Assembly (NCBI GenBank): GCA_944472135.2
Contig: OX235270.1
Span: 80,237,168-80,301,167, forward strand
Reading direction: 5' to 3'
DNA: 64,000 bases
Source: Trichobilharzia regenti
Lineage: Eukaryota; Platyhelminthes; Trematoda; Strigeidida; Schistosomatidae
Part shown: in pieces, positions 26,001 to 38,425 of the stretch
Layout: every line of letters begins with the position of its first letter
Position numbering within the stretch: the stretch's first letter is position 1
Made by a program: the position numbers and the translations under genes
Notes under the pieces: generated by a model
Database searches by the model: none
What the model saw: only the letters and a program-made list of their open reading frames with translations
What the model was told of the DNA's origin: nothing

Positions 26001-29000
26001 GCAATACATAAGATATACATACACATAAAAATACTCCAAATTCAGATAACGGTTGATTTCATGAAATGCAGCAGGAGAGTACTAATTTAATAACCTCTAC
26101 AGAATTTAAAATCTTTAACTGTTTTTTATTTGCGGGATGCTTATGAGATTAAGAATCGTATTTCATTTGTTTACACAGTACCAATCATCTAGTGAGGTTT
26201 AGTGAAGAGCAGATAGACACAGGATTTTAAAAAAATATACAAAATGATATAATGAAAAATATATCCTACCCATACTTTTACACAAGTATGTTGTTTTTAA
26301 CTGCACTGACGATAAGTGTTTTACTAATTTACTTTTGTTTAAATTTAGAGTGTAATACGCGCGGTTACTGAACTGTGACACGAAATTAACCAATAAATTC
26401 TCGAACTATTCGTATTTTTTGTTTCAGGTTCTTATGAAATCACTGAGGAATCTAGTGCATAGATCAATCTGCTAATGTTTTCCAAAAAATGTGAACACAA
26501 ATTTGAGAAATAAGATAAAAGAGGTACTGAAATCCAGCTGATGCATAATGGAATTTCTGACTACACAATTTATCACTTCTTACGGCATCATAATTTCTTT
26601 AGGTCGCACGCATATTAAACTGTGATATTTCCTACATAAAACTATTTGTTTACGAATGAAACTACTTCTGGAATTCGGCTGACTTCAAAGTTGGGGAATA
26701 ATAGATTAACACACTAAAAGCTAATGCTCCAAAAACACTTTTTATCTTATTTCGGTACCTTTCATCCCTTTGGCGCTTAAATGAAGATATGAAAGGTATT
26801 CAGGTATTTAAAGTAGTTTTATACATAACTAATTTATATATATATATATATATATTTATATAATGTATTGTATTATACACACTGTATTACATATTATATA
26901 TATACATTTTATATTACCCTCATTCTTTTATTTTAGTGATTCCAGTGTGGAGAAATTAAACTCCTGTTGCCTTTCAATTGTCACTTCAGTGCTATGGTCA
27001 TGTAATTGAGAGAACTAAACATCAGTTTATCAGGAAATACACTCCATTTTCATCAAGAAATGTTCTTGAGTAAGAGGAGTTGAGAAATGTGAACCAGTAA
27101 ATTTTAGTTTGGTGATTGATGGGTAGCTCGCTCATCATGAGGTCTGACATTACCGTGACCACCAACATAAGTGGTTGTGAGTGAGCACTGGTGAATAGTT
27201 TCACAATAAAACAAAAGTTATCCAGTATACTTTCAAATATCCTTATGAATATCCCACTTGAATTATTTAATGAGAAATTAATCAAACTGAACCACATAAT
27301 ATACAACTATTTTTACCATAAAGTTCTGGGAAGGCTAAACAATTAGAACCGCAAAAAGTGAGAAATTGTGTGATAATCAAAAATGGAAATTTTAGCCTCA
27401 ATCGAAATACATACATATATGTATTTCAGTTGCAGAATACGGCATATTGCAGCTGTGTGAATGTAAGATGTGGATTCCGATAGATTATAAATTCCCTTGA
27501 CTTTAAAGTGACAAGGCAGTAAATACGTTTTCTTCACTTAACCATATGAGTAAACGTCTGTGGGGGATTTAATAAATTCCGAGATATCATTTACTGGTCG
27601 AACATTCTCGGTAAAGTTAACTTTCTAGTGAATAATTAGCTTGTTTAAGAATCACCAGTATGTACTCACTATTTTCGAACGAGAGAATATACATGAATAG
27701 GATTTCATTGAAACAAATGATTTGGGCTCAGAGTTATATTATCTAAATTTTATGAACTAACCAGTCCCATCCGAAAGTATAAGGCTGAAGTGACTTTAAG
27801 AGATGTTTAATGAAGGTATACTCTTAAGATTTCAATTACACGGTTTCTGAAGTATACTCATTATCGTAAAATAAAAATTTTCTGTACACCACTTGAAGAA
27901 GCTTTGTAGGAAAGTAAAACAACTTTACTACGTGACTACCTTTCATTTACGTGGTGAATGAAATACAGAAATAGTTGTTGTGAAAAAATACAAGAGAAGT
28001 ACTTCAGCCTGGTTTGAACATACACTGAGTTTTACAGTTTCGTACTAGTGAAGCTGAAAATTTATCTGTTTTGTTGATAATATACTAAAGCCCATGACTT
28101 GGCTAAACACTTTAACCATCATGCCCATAGCCCAATCGAAATTCTTTACATAATCTGAAATTAGACAAACTAAACAGAAATCTAAACAATTTTTAGGAAA
28201 TTTAATGGGATTCTTCGTTTATTTTGCTGCGCTCACCACAACTTTCTTGACAATGCTGTTGTTGTTATCAGTGTAATTCTTCTTGTGAAAGGGTAACAAA
28301 GTTAAGCAGTTACAAACATAAGGGACTTCAAGGAGGTGAAACTTTTGGCCTATGCTAAGAACAGTCAGTCTGTCAAGTGAACATGACAGGAAGCAAATGT
28401 ACAGTACACTGAAGAGAATGAAGTTGGAAAGATGTTATCCAAATAATTAATTCTTTTTGAGTGCATATATTATAAAGATGCTAACCGTTAATTGGCAGTT
28501 GAGTACAGTGGTTCACTTTGCGGGCTGATTTTCACATATTGATTTTGGAAAATTTTATAATATTCAAGTTATGCCTGTCAAGCTACTTCTTTTCCTCCCG
28601 AAAACCGACTGCCAATCATCATTTGGACTATATGCTTGTTCTGCTTATAAAACGAAATGTATAAGAAGCTATTTATTAACTATTACAACACTATAGGTAG
28701 TTACTGTTTCCAGTCTTAATCTAATCCTTACACAGCAACTCTTGAAAATTAATCTGATGCTCGCTAGTGACATGCTACAGGACGGAGTTTCCAGGAGTTC
28801 TAGTGGGAAGTTGTGACCAGTGAGGTCCATCCAGTCAACTGTAAGAATGGAGTTCCCGCCAATGACATAGGTTGGTGGTCGCGCTAAATCACGAATTGGT
28901 GGCAGTTAGAATTGATGAACCATTAAAACAGGACCCAGTGGCTGAATGGTGTACACGCTTGCCTTGTAACCTGAAACAGCTGTCCAGTCATCCCTGGTTT

Positions 29001-32000
29001 TCAGTGGTTCTCTAACTGATATCAATTATCAGTCAAATCTAATCTTTACACAACAAATCCTGAATATTAACTAATGACCTTTTGTTTGTCTCAGTGACTG
29101 CATTGCCAGGTAGATAACTTGAAAACCGCTAGTTACCTTATCTTATCTTAGTTAGAACCCTTATTATCAATCATCACTAAAACTGCATCAAATTATTCGG
29201 TATATTCCTAATGGGGTCGTTAGATTTAGTGTGTACTAAACTTGGGAACATAAATACAAGGTAAATAAAACAAATATCATGACTGTATTGGATTGCGTAA
29301 ACTAAGCAAAACATGATAATTGTTATATAAATTGTTCCCCTGACGGCTAGTAATGTAGCCATGTTCTGGAAAGCGTTCATATCAATCCACCATTGAGGTG
29401 GTGTGTGTACCCTCTTAAGGCTAGGTGATATAACACTGTTGTACATTGTGGTATACTACATTTTGACATAATATTTCTCATTAAAGCAGATTCTATCAGT
29501 GGGTAACACATTAAACACAATTATTTAGTCAAATGTATTCTTTCTGCTTGTCACCCAATTGAAAAGAATCAACATTAATGCTTGCACATTTTAGCAGCTA
29601 CATAAACTGAATTTAATATCCGTATAATTTAGTTTGCTTTGTATATTTAAAGTAGACTTTTCGCGTAATATACACATAAAGGTATCAACTAATGATAAAT
29701 AGTTTGATCATCATCATCATCAATCTGGTTGAGCGAACTGTCACCTTTCGATTATTGTTCAATCCAAGTCAACAATATTTTATTGAACTGAAGTACGGAT
29801 TCCTCGGTTTCAAATGAGAACTCCTAAAGATTTCAGATTACTTTCACTTGCAAATTCACAGAATATCACAAGTAGCCTCGTTTTGGTTCGCCTAAGAAGT
29901 GTGCATAGTCTTCACCTGTCAACTAGTTATTATGTCATCATTTTCTTTTGAGTATATACTGGTAGTTTATTTTGTTTTTCGCTACATTCTGTTTTATCCA
30001 ACAAATTTCATATTGGCTATCATACGTCATTTACACTAGATAATAATTCTTCACTTAGCTACTCTTACTGGAATTATACCCCCTTCTAAGTTATGCGTCT
30101 TATGTAATTCCTTCTGTTATCAATCAACAAAAACTCCACTTGTCATAAGATTCTTACTACACTTATTTTCGACTGTCACGAAATAATGTTAACCAAGGAA
30201 CCGGAAGAAGCTAAAATGGACTGTATAGCTACATTATCATTTTATAAAACTCTTCAATAGTACGCATGCTAAATTAATTGACTTTCCCTTTTTTTTGATT
30301 TCCATATGAACGCGTTCTTATTTCTTCTAAAATCAACGGTTCAAAATCTGTCAGTAAATAGGAAATTTTTAAACCTGTAAACACGACCATATATATGAAA
30401 TATTAATTAACTCAACAGAGTTTCAGATTGTTCTGTTATGATTTGTAAAACAGAAAAATGAAAACACTCTTCAAACTTCAGTCTAGCTTATTGTCTTCCC
30501 ACCATGAACATGGCTGTATTATTTTATTGTGATAAGGCAGAAATTCTTACTATTTGGACTATGACCACAGTTTTTAATATTTATTTATTCACTGACATGT
30601 GAACCTACACACTTCTAAATATATAGACAAACAATAAGGTGTACACGCCTCTAATTGATTGCTTCTAACTACACCAATATTACTTCTAAACTATAGCAGC
30701 AAGTATGATTGGAATAAAATAGGGAAAAATGTCATGTCATGTTTATTTCACAAGGAAAGACACAAAAGGAGATTTGTTGACATTTCAGTAAAATATCAAT
30801 AATTTATTTTTGTTTACGGCTAATAATTGTTATTTACTAACGTTTCCATAAGAGAAAACCAAAGAAGTATTATTTAATTTGCATCTTTGTTCTGCCTTGT
30901 TTAAAACGGTCAATAGGTCTTTCTTTGTTATTTGAAAGTTCAGCGAATTACACCATTTGTTTAGATGAAATAAAATAATTCTAAGCAGATATTCAATGAC
31001 TAAAATACACAAGAAAATTGGACTGTAGTAGATTGTTTTTAGACAAACAACCTGAAAATTCAAATCATTCAACTTAAACTGGTACTCCATTGTAGACAAA
31101 TATCAGTCTGCCAATCAAGGTTACATCAGTCAGCCACTGTTTACACATGTCAAGAAATTAAGGACCAAAAAAGTTGTGAAGTTAGCCTTGAACTGTTGAA
31201 GACCTTTAATTCACTAATTAACTTGCATACATTGGTTTATTATATCTAAGGTAAACCTTTATAAGATAATCTCTAAGTTTTCACACTTCTGCAGTCGAAT
31301 GTTATAATCTATTTTCCGTTGGTATTTGTTAACAATATTTCCAGTTGCTTTTCATTTCAAAGCATATATAAACGCATAAGTGAATATATTTTCATTTTTT
31401 CAGAGTGTGAATAAGTAAGAAATAAAAAGCATTAGTTTGTTTATGAAATCGAACTTCAGAGTTGTTCCAATGTCACACAATACAGAATACTAACGTTTAT
31501 TTCATAGTTAGGTAACTAAATAACGTTGTGTTCTTCCGTATGTATAGAACATTTAAGGTGATGAGGGAAGATACCGGCAAAAATAGTTGAATTATCTATT
31601 TCATACTGTCACTGAGGTTTTAGCTTTTATTGAATTGCACTGAAAATTTTTCAGGTAAAATCTTTACTTAGAGGGAAACTCATTTTGACAGTCAATAACA
31701 TTGAGCCTAAAAATATTATCAGCTTACTTTAAAAGGTTGTGTCTGCATGCAGAAATATTCCGAAAGTTGAGAATATGCTTGCATCAGTATAACAAGTTAA
31801 GAGAGGATTTCAACATTCTCTATGGTGTGTGTTGTGTTCTCTGAGCTGGTCGATTCAACCACAGTCTGTATGCCTATTACTAAAGACGAATCTGAGAATA
31901 GAATAAAACGATTCTCGTAATTTCTTGCCTAACAACCTGAACTGCAAATTGTGATGCTCATATTTTGGATGTCTTAGTTTAAAACACTTTCTCTGCTCTC

Positions 32001-35000
32001 ATCCCAATACTGAAGTATTATTTTACAACCACTGGAGTTTCAGGTAGTTTGCAGCTGATGAAAACCCATGGAATCAAATGATATCATTTCATGCGGAGAA
32101 TTCAGTCTTTCACACTTTATCGTAATTTACCAAGGGGAATCATGTGTATGAAATCAGTTATTCGTTTCATTGCTAATTCCTAAATGTTCACTAGGATTGA
32201 CCAATGCTTATTTATTTGCATATTTGTAAAACCTCAGAGAATGATCAGAAATTCGTGGGAAATTTACTGACTTCCAAAAAACAATTTATTTTAAGGAAAT
32301 ATTCATCGCTAGTGATGATTATCCGTATGTTTTATTCATCTGATATTAAATGAAAATCAAATAAACATTTTATGTGTGCTTACAAGCTTAGCGTTGAAAA
32401 CAAAAGTATTTGTTCAACAAAACTATAAACTTTTAATCCGGCAGTAATGGATATTCTTGGCTGAGAGTTTCTCCTTCTCTTACTGAAGTGCATTGTGATA
32501 ATTGATGATAATTGTGATAATCTGATGACAGTTATCTATCAGATAGTAATTCTGTATCAGAGGTCTTGAATAATTCTTGTCTTTACCTAACTTTACAAAT
32601 TATTTTTCCCCTTCACGTTCTCCAGTGGAACATAGGGCTTGAAGTTTCCTTAGCAGTGTTTATTTTACAGGATGGGGTTGCTAGCCTCATGCCCAACCTT
32701 TCCTCTTTACCAGGATTATTTTTGGCTTAGCGAGGTAAAGGAGTGCGTCGGCCGGGGGCCGAACCCCAGACCATGTGCATGGTTGGCGAAACATGGTAGC
32801 ATGGTAGGCTAAACAAAACCTTTTCAAATCTTTCTGCTTTTATTTTTCAACACTTTCGTAAACACAATAGTAGGTTCTTTAAACTTTTAAAGCTCTAACA
32901 GTTCAAAGTGAACTGATCCAGTGTTTATTTTAGATTACTTTCAGCTAAAACTGAACTTTGGAATGCAATACATGGCTTTAGAAATATCTCTCTGCAGAGG
33001 TCAATAGAAAGTGAACATTCTGTAAGCAGAACACATTTGTAGCTTATTACATTTATAGGTTGTGTAGTGTCAATATTAGTCTTTTTGACGGAAAGGGTTA
33101 ATGAAAGTTGATTGACAGCTACAGTAACACAAGCTGTCCAGACACTCTAACTTATCCTTTTTATCACACTGTTTAGCCCGATGATAAAGAATTTGGTTGG
33201 CCTACAACGTTTTACTTAGATAAATGGAATTAGAGATAGACAAACAGGCAGGTAGCTTGATTATTATTTTGTAATCTCTCCGTATATTCCATTGATTCAG
33301 GCTGCCTGATTCACTTTCCCCACTCAAATAAAATTAAAAAACAGACTATCTAGAAATCGGATATAATCGGTCACAAAACTAATGTGAATGAAGCAAAAAT
33401 GTACTTGAGATCTTTGTGATGTTTATGCTGTCACACTGATCAACATCATGTACGCTAAAAAGAGTTGTAAAACGTCACTCTGAGTACTTTAAAAGCTTTT
33501 ATTTATATTTTAATAATGATTGCATTATGATAAATATTTATAGATTTCAAAAGGCTATTACATTTATCTATATCTCATTAAGATATCTAAAAGAAGTATT
33601 AAGTATGCTAACTCCTGTTTCCTGTGGCTTTTTTCAGATTTTCCAGTTATTGCTTGATAAAATTCCCTGGACAGTCAGAGGTGTAAACATAAGGGAATAT
33701 TATGCTTGTCTTAAAAGATGAGTAATAATCAGACAAATAAGGTGCTACCTGACTAAACAGTAACAAAAGGAAGCTTAGTGTAGGGCTATAGTATGCCCAG
33801 TAGTGAATGACGATAGAAAACAGACCGAATTAGTTAGCTGGTTAGCTAATTATTTGCTGCAATAACATAAGTTTCCTAAGCTCCAAGTATTGCAAGTCGT
33901 GCATGATATCAATGTCACTATTCGCTAGTATAATGAATTATTGTTTTCAATGTCAAAATGGATTCGCCGCATTTTATTCTTAGTAGAATATAATTAATGG
34001 CGATAAAAACCACCTCAATGAAAGAACCACTGAAATATCTGTGCACTTTAGAAAGCTCAACAAACTTCATCCAATGATGTTAAACGAAAAGTACAAAATG
34101 ATATTTAACAATTCCAATGAATTTATTTATTCTGAAGAAACCTTTTGTATTTCTTCATTTTCCCAAGACTGTCAGAATGAAATAAAACTTTCAGTGCACT
34201 GTATAAACAAGTTATTTGATCCACTACGTATAGCGTGTATAAACCAATTCTTTGTTATTTTGAAACTACTTTTACTAATCATTGTATTCAAAAGTATCTT
34301 TATTCACTAAAATCTCTTATCCAAAAGTATTTTTTGATTTACTAGTATTTGTGTTCATGATTTACCTTGAGTGTCATGGAGTAAAAGACGAACTACCTTT
34401 TCAGAAAATAACTAAGAGTACTGCAATTAGTGGAGGTGGAATTCACAAGGTATAAAATTCATGAAATTCTATCGGCAATGATATTCATTAGTTAAATGAC
34501 TGGTTAATTAAATAATTGCTAGTTTAATGCATGATTATATTCGCCATTTGTAAATTACACAATTCTAGGTGGAAGTCTGCATCACTTTGATCTGGTTACC
34601 AAACACTACAGTGTGAGGTAGGAAATCTTCAACTAGTTATATGGTATCATACTGTCAACACATTATACCCTGCTATTTTTTACTGAAAAAAATCACAAAT
34701 ATGGTCGATAATATGAAACCTCCTCTTCTTCAGAAACACAATTTATATAGTGAACACAACGCATGCGATACATGTGACCATAAAGGGGTTTATTACTTTA
34801 CTAGGCTATTGAAATAAAAGGATTATTTCATGTAGTTGAATGGTTTGGAAAAATTGGACCGGCAGGGGAAATTTGTTTAATTGAAAATGACAAGTAAACA
34901 GCGATAAAGAGACTCCAACTTATCAACTTACATGAATACGTGACTGCCAGTTAAATAAACGCCATACAATACATGGCACTGAAAACATAGCAGCTTGAAA

Positions 35001-35348
35001 CATTAATAAAAATGGTACCCATTGGTAGTAGTGTATGGAGTCTTTTCTACGTACTGTTAAATCCGCAGGTATTGTAGCTTGATCAGGTGAAATGAAGTAA
35101 GTTGATGTAACCCAGCATACTAATGTTGCATATTCAACTTGTGCACTAGTAAATTCATTTGGTGTCCAACAAGCTATTGGTTTACCAATGAATTGTCTGC
35201 CCATTACAACCAATGTGCATATCATAAGCATTGTTGTTGTATAAGAATGATTGATACGATCAATAAAATCATCATCAGTTCTACTCCTACTGCTGCCAAT
35301 TTCAATACTTAGTCGCGTAAGTCCATTTAATACGCTTGCTTCAAACAT
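13262..35348 (-). CDS. innexin (gap-junction / hemichannel subunit), five exons, 610 aa
   Basis: Exons are 35348-34932, 18796-18580, 18538-18370, 15238-14972 and 14024-13262. They total 1833 nt, and every intron has GT..AG ends with matching phase. Innexins form invertebrate gap junctions and plasma-membrane hemichannels. The protein shows the full family plan. TM1 is at about residues 38-56. The first extracellular loop has Cys60 and Cys78 and runs into YYQWVPF (107-113) and TM2 (about 110-131). A cytoplasmic loop with a basic stretch (RHRRKRTRK) follows, then TM3 (about 244-266). The second extracellular loop contains SGNFPRVTFCD and QCVLGINMFNEKIF with Cys303 and Cys321, and TM4 (FIFLWFWF) follows. 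The C-tail carries LGQDGVFVLRLIALNTG, then a long Ser/Asn-rich extension with a poly-Asn tract. The total is longer than many innexins (often 360-480 aa), because of that tail and an insert before TM3. Family certain; paralogue not assigned. Confidence 0.93.
14025..14971 (-). other. innexin intron 4 (0.95 kb)
   Basis: Intron between exons 4 and 5. It contains a GC-rich spot with CCCCGGGG near 14236 and a CT-rich stretch around 14375-14400 but no feature I recognise. Confidence 0.65.
14972..15238 (-). CDS. innexin exon 4 (extracellular loop 2 and TM4)
   Basis: The acceptor is TTTTCTAATAG (ends 15239) and the donor GTAAGT (14971-14966). The exon encodes FLGQTTIFFGPQVL, SGNFPRVTFCD, QCVLGIN and NEKIFIFLWFWF, the most diagnostic block of innexins, with both loop-2 cysteines present. 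It ends with RWCC and 2 nt of the Arg357 codon. An alternative acceptor 8 nt further in (TTTTTAG) would also splice but would drop the conserved FLG and break the phase with exon 3. Confidence 0.92.
15239..18369 (-). other. innexin intron 3 (3.1 kb)
   Basis: AT-rich intron between the TM3 exon and the TM4 exon. I see no exon, RNA gene or recognisable mobile element in it. Confidence 0.7.
18370..18538 (-). CDS. innexin exon 3 (TM3)
   Basis: This exon is separated from exon 2 by only 41 bp (18579-18539, gtaaag...tctctttag). It supplies the third transmembrane helix, YLTGLYLIVKALYVFNSTG then QLFLL, which any innexin needs and which no long open frame in the window shows. It is preceded by a 31-residue Pro/Ser-containing segment. 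The donor GTAAGA at 18369 leaves 2 nt (AG), which combine with the first G of exon 4 to give Arg268. The frame is open throughout. Confidence 0.85.
18580..18796 (-). CDS. innexin exon 2 (cytoplasmic loop)
   Basis: The acceptor is TTGTATAG at 18797 and the donor GTAAAG at 18579. The exon has 72 codons plus 1 nt. It begins LWTVMDLASKAG, continues with the amphipathic VVRHLEDALIIRH segment typical of the innexin cytoplasmic loop, then a strongly basic patch and a Ser-rich stretch. The phase joins exon 1 (phase 0) and exon 3 (phase 1) exactly. Confidence 0.88.
22857..22915 (-). mobile_element. SINE family 1 tail fragment
   Basis: ggaggatttcatcatgagct followed by gttagagaaccac, the same tail as the element at 3698-3998 and the arms of 37073-37177. 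Confidence 0.6.
22981..23384. mobile_element. fold-back SINE family 1 insertion, 13-bp TSD
   Basis: aaagttaataaat occurs at 22981-22993 and 23372-23384, flanking 378 bp. The left part is a minus-strand SINE: tail, body and tRNA-like core (B box ggttcgaacc on the minus strand near 23150). From about 23270 the element turns and continues as a plus-strand body and tail (gattcccaagctaggat ... ccgtgatcaactcg). The ends are therefore inverted repeats of each other. Confidence 0.75.
26831..26857. repeat. AT microsatellite
   Basis: Simple TA run inside innexin intron 1. Confidence 0.8.
28716..29070 (+). mobile_element. SINE family 1, tandem-like segment
   Basis: The tRNA-like box ggacccagtggctgaatgg lies near 28930 and ccttgtaacc follows, but the B-box region is deleted, so the head joins directly to the body (cagctgtccagt ... 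ggttctctaactgat). The tail words aatctaatc.ttacaca.caa occur both before (about 28717) and after (about 29040) the element, as if a second unit had preceded it head-to-tail. Confidence 0.65.
32605..32795 (-). mobile_element. tRNA-derived SINE family 3
   Basis: Minus strand copy of the element at 38188-38423: tRNA-like head with cgaccatgcac.. and a ggttcg-like B box, body with aggctagcaaccccat and tail cctatgttccaatgg. 5' part of the head is lost. Confidence 0.7.
34932..35348 (-). CDS. innexin exon 1 (start codon to TM2)
   Basis: This exon has 139 codons and ends in phase 0 at donor GTAAGT (34931-34926). The ATG at 35348 is the first in frame and gives a family-like N-terminus: DDDFIDRINHSYT before TM1 matches the conserved innexin lead-in. 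It encodes TM1, extracellular loop 1 with CW..NEF and VCW motifs, the signature YYQWVPF, and TM2. I see no clear promoter or trans-splice acceptor upstream, so a non-coding 5' exon cannot be excluded. Confidence 0.92.
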
Positions 35349-36597
35349 GATTATTTAATTGAAAACTTGTTTATAATAATAACCACAGGAATTAAGTCGA
35401 AAACGTGATATAATGTTTGCATTATTCTCAACTCAACTTTTCTCTTGAAGTTGTATTCATAGCTTCTCATCCGGCAAATTAGTTTTATAGTACAGAAAAA
35501 CTTCCCATGGTATGTCTGTTTCTCTATCAGATAGTGGATGTGTATTTAAGGTCAGAAATATACTCTGTCTGTTTATCTATCAATTTACCCAACTGTCTAT
35601 CCAACCACTTATGATTGGTAAAATTATTCAAACCTCACCAATCTATGGAAAATTTCTTAGGCTGAGTCGAACAAGTAGTCTTTTTTCTTAATTTCTTTTT
35701 TAAAACGAAATAAATGAAATTTTTGTAGTGTATAGAATACAAAGAGATAAAAGTTATCCGGAAAACGTAATTATCTGAATTATCGGCATATTGTTGAAAC
35801 CAGAGTTAATATCACAGTAATCGATATATCACAGGGTAATAGATTTCCTGAATTTTGCTTCAACAGACGTTTTCATTACAGTTTCTACCATCAACCCACT
35901 TCAGAAACCCTCATCTTTTATTCTATTGATCATTACTATTCAAGGCCTCTGTTCAATTATCGGTGAGATTATTTAAGAAAAAAAGTTGGTCAAACATACT
36001 GCTTTTAATGTGTTATTGTGATGACTGAAGTTGTGGCGAAAACAATGATTTTCTCAAGATTAATTCTAGTGGTCTTTAGATTATCAGACCAGTACTCCGA
36101 CAACTGAGACCAAGTTGACGTTTAGGTTTTAGCTGAGCTTCAGTGAGATAGGATTTTGTACAGCCGTCACATAAATGAATACTACTTATCCAACCTTTCG
36201 ACATCATATCTGCTAGACGACATCAGCAGTAAGCTGTCATAATTCACTCGGTAAGAAGATAGTTCCCATAACCTACGTTCCCAGCTGCGTATCCAGACTA
36301 ATTTCTAAAAACAAACAAAATGGTTAGAATGTATATCTAGGTCACATCAATAATGTAAACAGAGAGTTTCTCCGGAGAAACAGTAGGCATGTTGTATATT
36401 CAATAAAAGACCATGGTATTGCATGAAGCTTGCCCTGAAACAAATACACTCACGAGACTGTACAAAAGCCTGTACCTGAAATGGAAATAATGTTACTCAG
36501 AGCATTTAAGGATTGAAATTGTAGCTTTCTGAATGACTGATATGAAACTCAGCACAAACCATCCTCAGAATATAAATATAAATGAGAGTCCAGTTAT
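35349..36597. other. innexin upstream region
   Basis: 1.25 kb upstream of the innexin start codon. AT-rich; no promoter element, exon or repeat that I can support. Confidence 0.4.
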
Positions 36598-36862
36598 ATT
36601 ATTATTGTTCCATTGGGTTCCGAGTGGAACCTACGGCTTTGGCAGCACATCTCCACTTTCGTCTGTTTTATGCTATCCTCTTCAGCTGAGTCCAAGACTG
36701 TCCATAATCTCTTCATGTCACCCTTGGACAACTCACTCTTCGTTTCCCATTCGGATTCCACTCGAGCAATGGACTAAAGTGCGATGTCATCCAACGGTCT
36801 ACTTAGCGTATGCTCAATCCATCCATCCCGATTTTCTCCTACATATCTGTTAAACAACAGGT
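36598..36862 (-). mobile_element. 5'-truncated RTE-like LINE, 3' end only
   Basis: Matches 44341-44640 (the 3' end of LINE copy B on the minus strand) from the (ATT)n tail through gttcc.ttgggttcc.agtgg, catgtcacccttgga and ttctcct.catat. Strong 5' truncation is typical of LINE insertion. Confidence 0.85.
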
Positions 36863-37030
36863 TTTTGGGTAGCTTCCTAATTTGTTATTTACAAACTGTC
36901 AAACGGCAGTAGTGATTAAAATGGTTCGATATGTTGTTTAATTCAGTTATGTAGGACATCTTATGATTTTCACAAGCCTTTTGTGTGATAAAACTGTTAC
37001 TCAAATACAAATGGCTTGACTAAGTCTGAT

Positions 37031-37189
37031 AGACTTGCTTTAAGTGTTGGTTTGTAGGGATTTGATTGGTTTTCAGGATTTCATCATGAGCTGACATTAG
37101 TTAGAGAACCAGCTGTCCAGTACTCCCAGGTTTTCCAATGGTTCTCTAACTAATGTCAGCTCATGATGAAATCCTGAAGACTTGCTTTA
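37031..37189. mobile_element. fold-back SINE family 1 insertion, 12-bp direct repeat
   Basis: agacttgcttta occurs at 37031-37042 and 37178-37189. Between them, 37074-37111 and 37140-37176 form a near-perfect inverted repeat (tttcatcatgagctgacatt and its complement) around a loop of SINE body (gctgtccagtactcccagg). Confidence 0.75.
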
Positions 37190-38172
37190 GTTGTGATGCT
37201 GAAAAGCTACTTGAATATCCCAACAAAACTTGACAGACTCCGTAATATAGCTTTGTTCTTCGCCATGCCACAGGGACAAATGAACCGCTATGATGAAACT
37301 GTACTGTTTCGCCAAGATATGCATTAGTTATATTAACTCAAAGTCTACTAGAATATATCATTTCATTTGAATGAAGAGTAAACTGTATGAATATAGTTCT
37401 TCCACTGATATAACTGAAAGGAGCACGAGTGACAAATGTACCAGGAAAGTATTAAAACACTTACAAACATTTTTGGAATTCTTCTCAACTGCTTACAGCC
37501 TAAACAATATCAAAAAGTACACATAAAAGAGAATAACACATAATTTCACAAATTTTCAAAAAGTCGTTGACAAACTGAAATAGTTAATTTAAACAAAAGT
37601 GTCAGATGATTAAACATTTATGTGATACTTTATGTGTTAACATTATGAAGTTTAATTTTAAAAAAAGGTTTTTAATAGTATACACCAGAGATGCACATAT
37701 CCAGTTCCCTAGTTCCATATATGGTCAAACAGATAAGTTCTTAAGAGAGGTACTTTTTTTCTGGTGTTTATTTACGTATTTTAAGATGAAGAAATGAATT
37801 CCACAATGAGCCAGGTAAAACTATGAGAAATAAAAGCAGGTGGTACCTGTATGGAGTCCTGAACAATAAATTTGTATAATTTTCGCTAAATTTTAAAGAT
37901 GAGAACATTGTACATAACTTTTGTTTAATCGACAACTTTGTTAGAAATATTTAAATGTCAAGTCTGAATAAAATACACCGTTCCTTGCTTGGTCTTCTCA
38001 CTGATTTTCACGGTCTGCTTGATCTAATAATCCTTGTGTTGTATTCTTTGGAACTTATAGGACTCTTCAACAACCGGTGAACAACTTTTACCTATGGACT
38101 CAGTCCAGCTGTGGACTGTGGATTATATTGTTAATTTGTAGTAGTGGACTATAACTATATTTCCAAATAACT
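37190..38172. other. AT-rich intergenic DNA
   Basis: No feature recognised. Confidence 0.5.
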
Positions 38173-38425
38173 ATTGCCTTTTGTGTGTGTCGGTGGCATA
38201 GCGGTTAGGACGCTCGCCGACCATGCACACGGTCTAAGATTCGATCCCCGGCCACACGACGCACTCCTTTACTTCTCTAAGCCAGAAATAATGCTGGTAA
38301 AGAGAAAATGGTTGGGCATGAGGCTAGCAACCCCATTCTATAAAATAAACACTGTTACAGAAAATTCAAGCCACTAGCTTAAAGCCCTATGTTCCAATGG
38401 GGAACGTAAAGGAAAAAAATTGTCT
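38173..38425 (+). mobile_element. tRNA-derived SINE family 3, full length
   Basis: tRNA-like head gtcggtggcatagcggttag with a B box in gattcgatcccc, body gcactcctttacttctctaa and gaggctagcaaccccattc, then ccctatgttccaatgg and an A-rich tail. Imperfect flanking repeats (attgccttttgt / attgtcttttat) suggest a TSD. Confidence 0.75.

Larger units (their letters stand above)
18797..34931 (-). other. innexin intron 1 (16.1 kb)
   Basis: This is a long AT-rich intron. I recognise only a SINE tail fragment (22857-22915), a fold-back SINE insertion (22981-23384), a tandem SINE segment (28716-29070), a minus-strand SINE (32605-32795), an AT microsatellite (26831-26857), a short (CAT)n run near 29709 and a run of nine G at about 25014-25022. 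The short open frames inside are not convincing as exons: no family motif is visible and flanking splice sites are not obvious. Confidence 0.7.
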
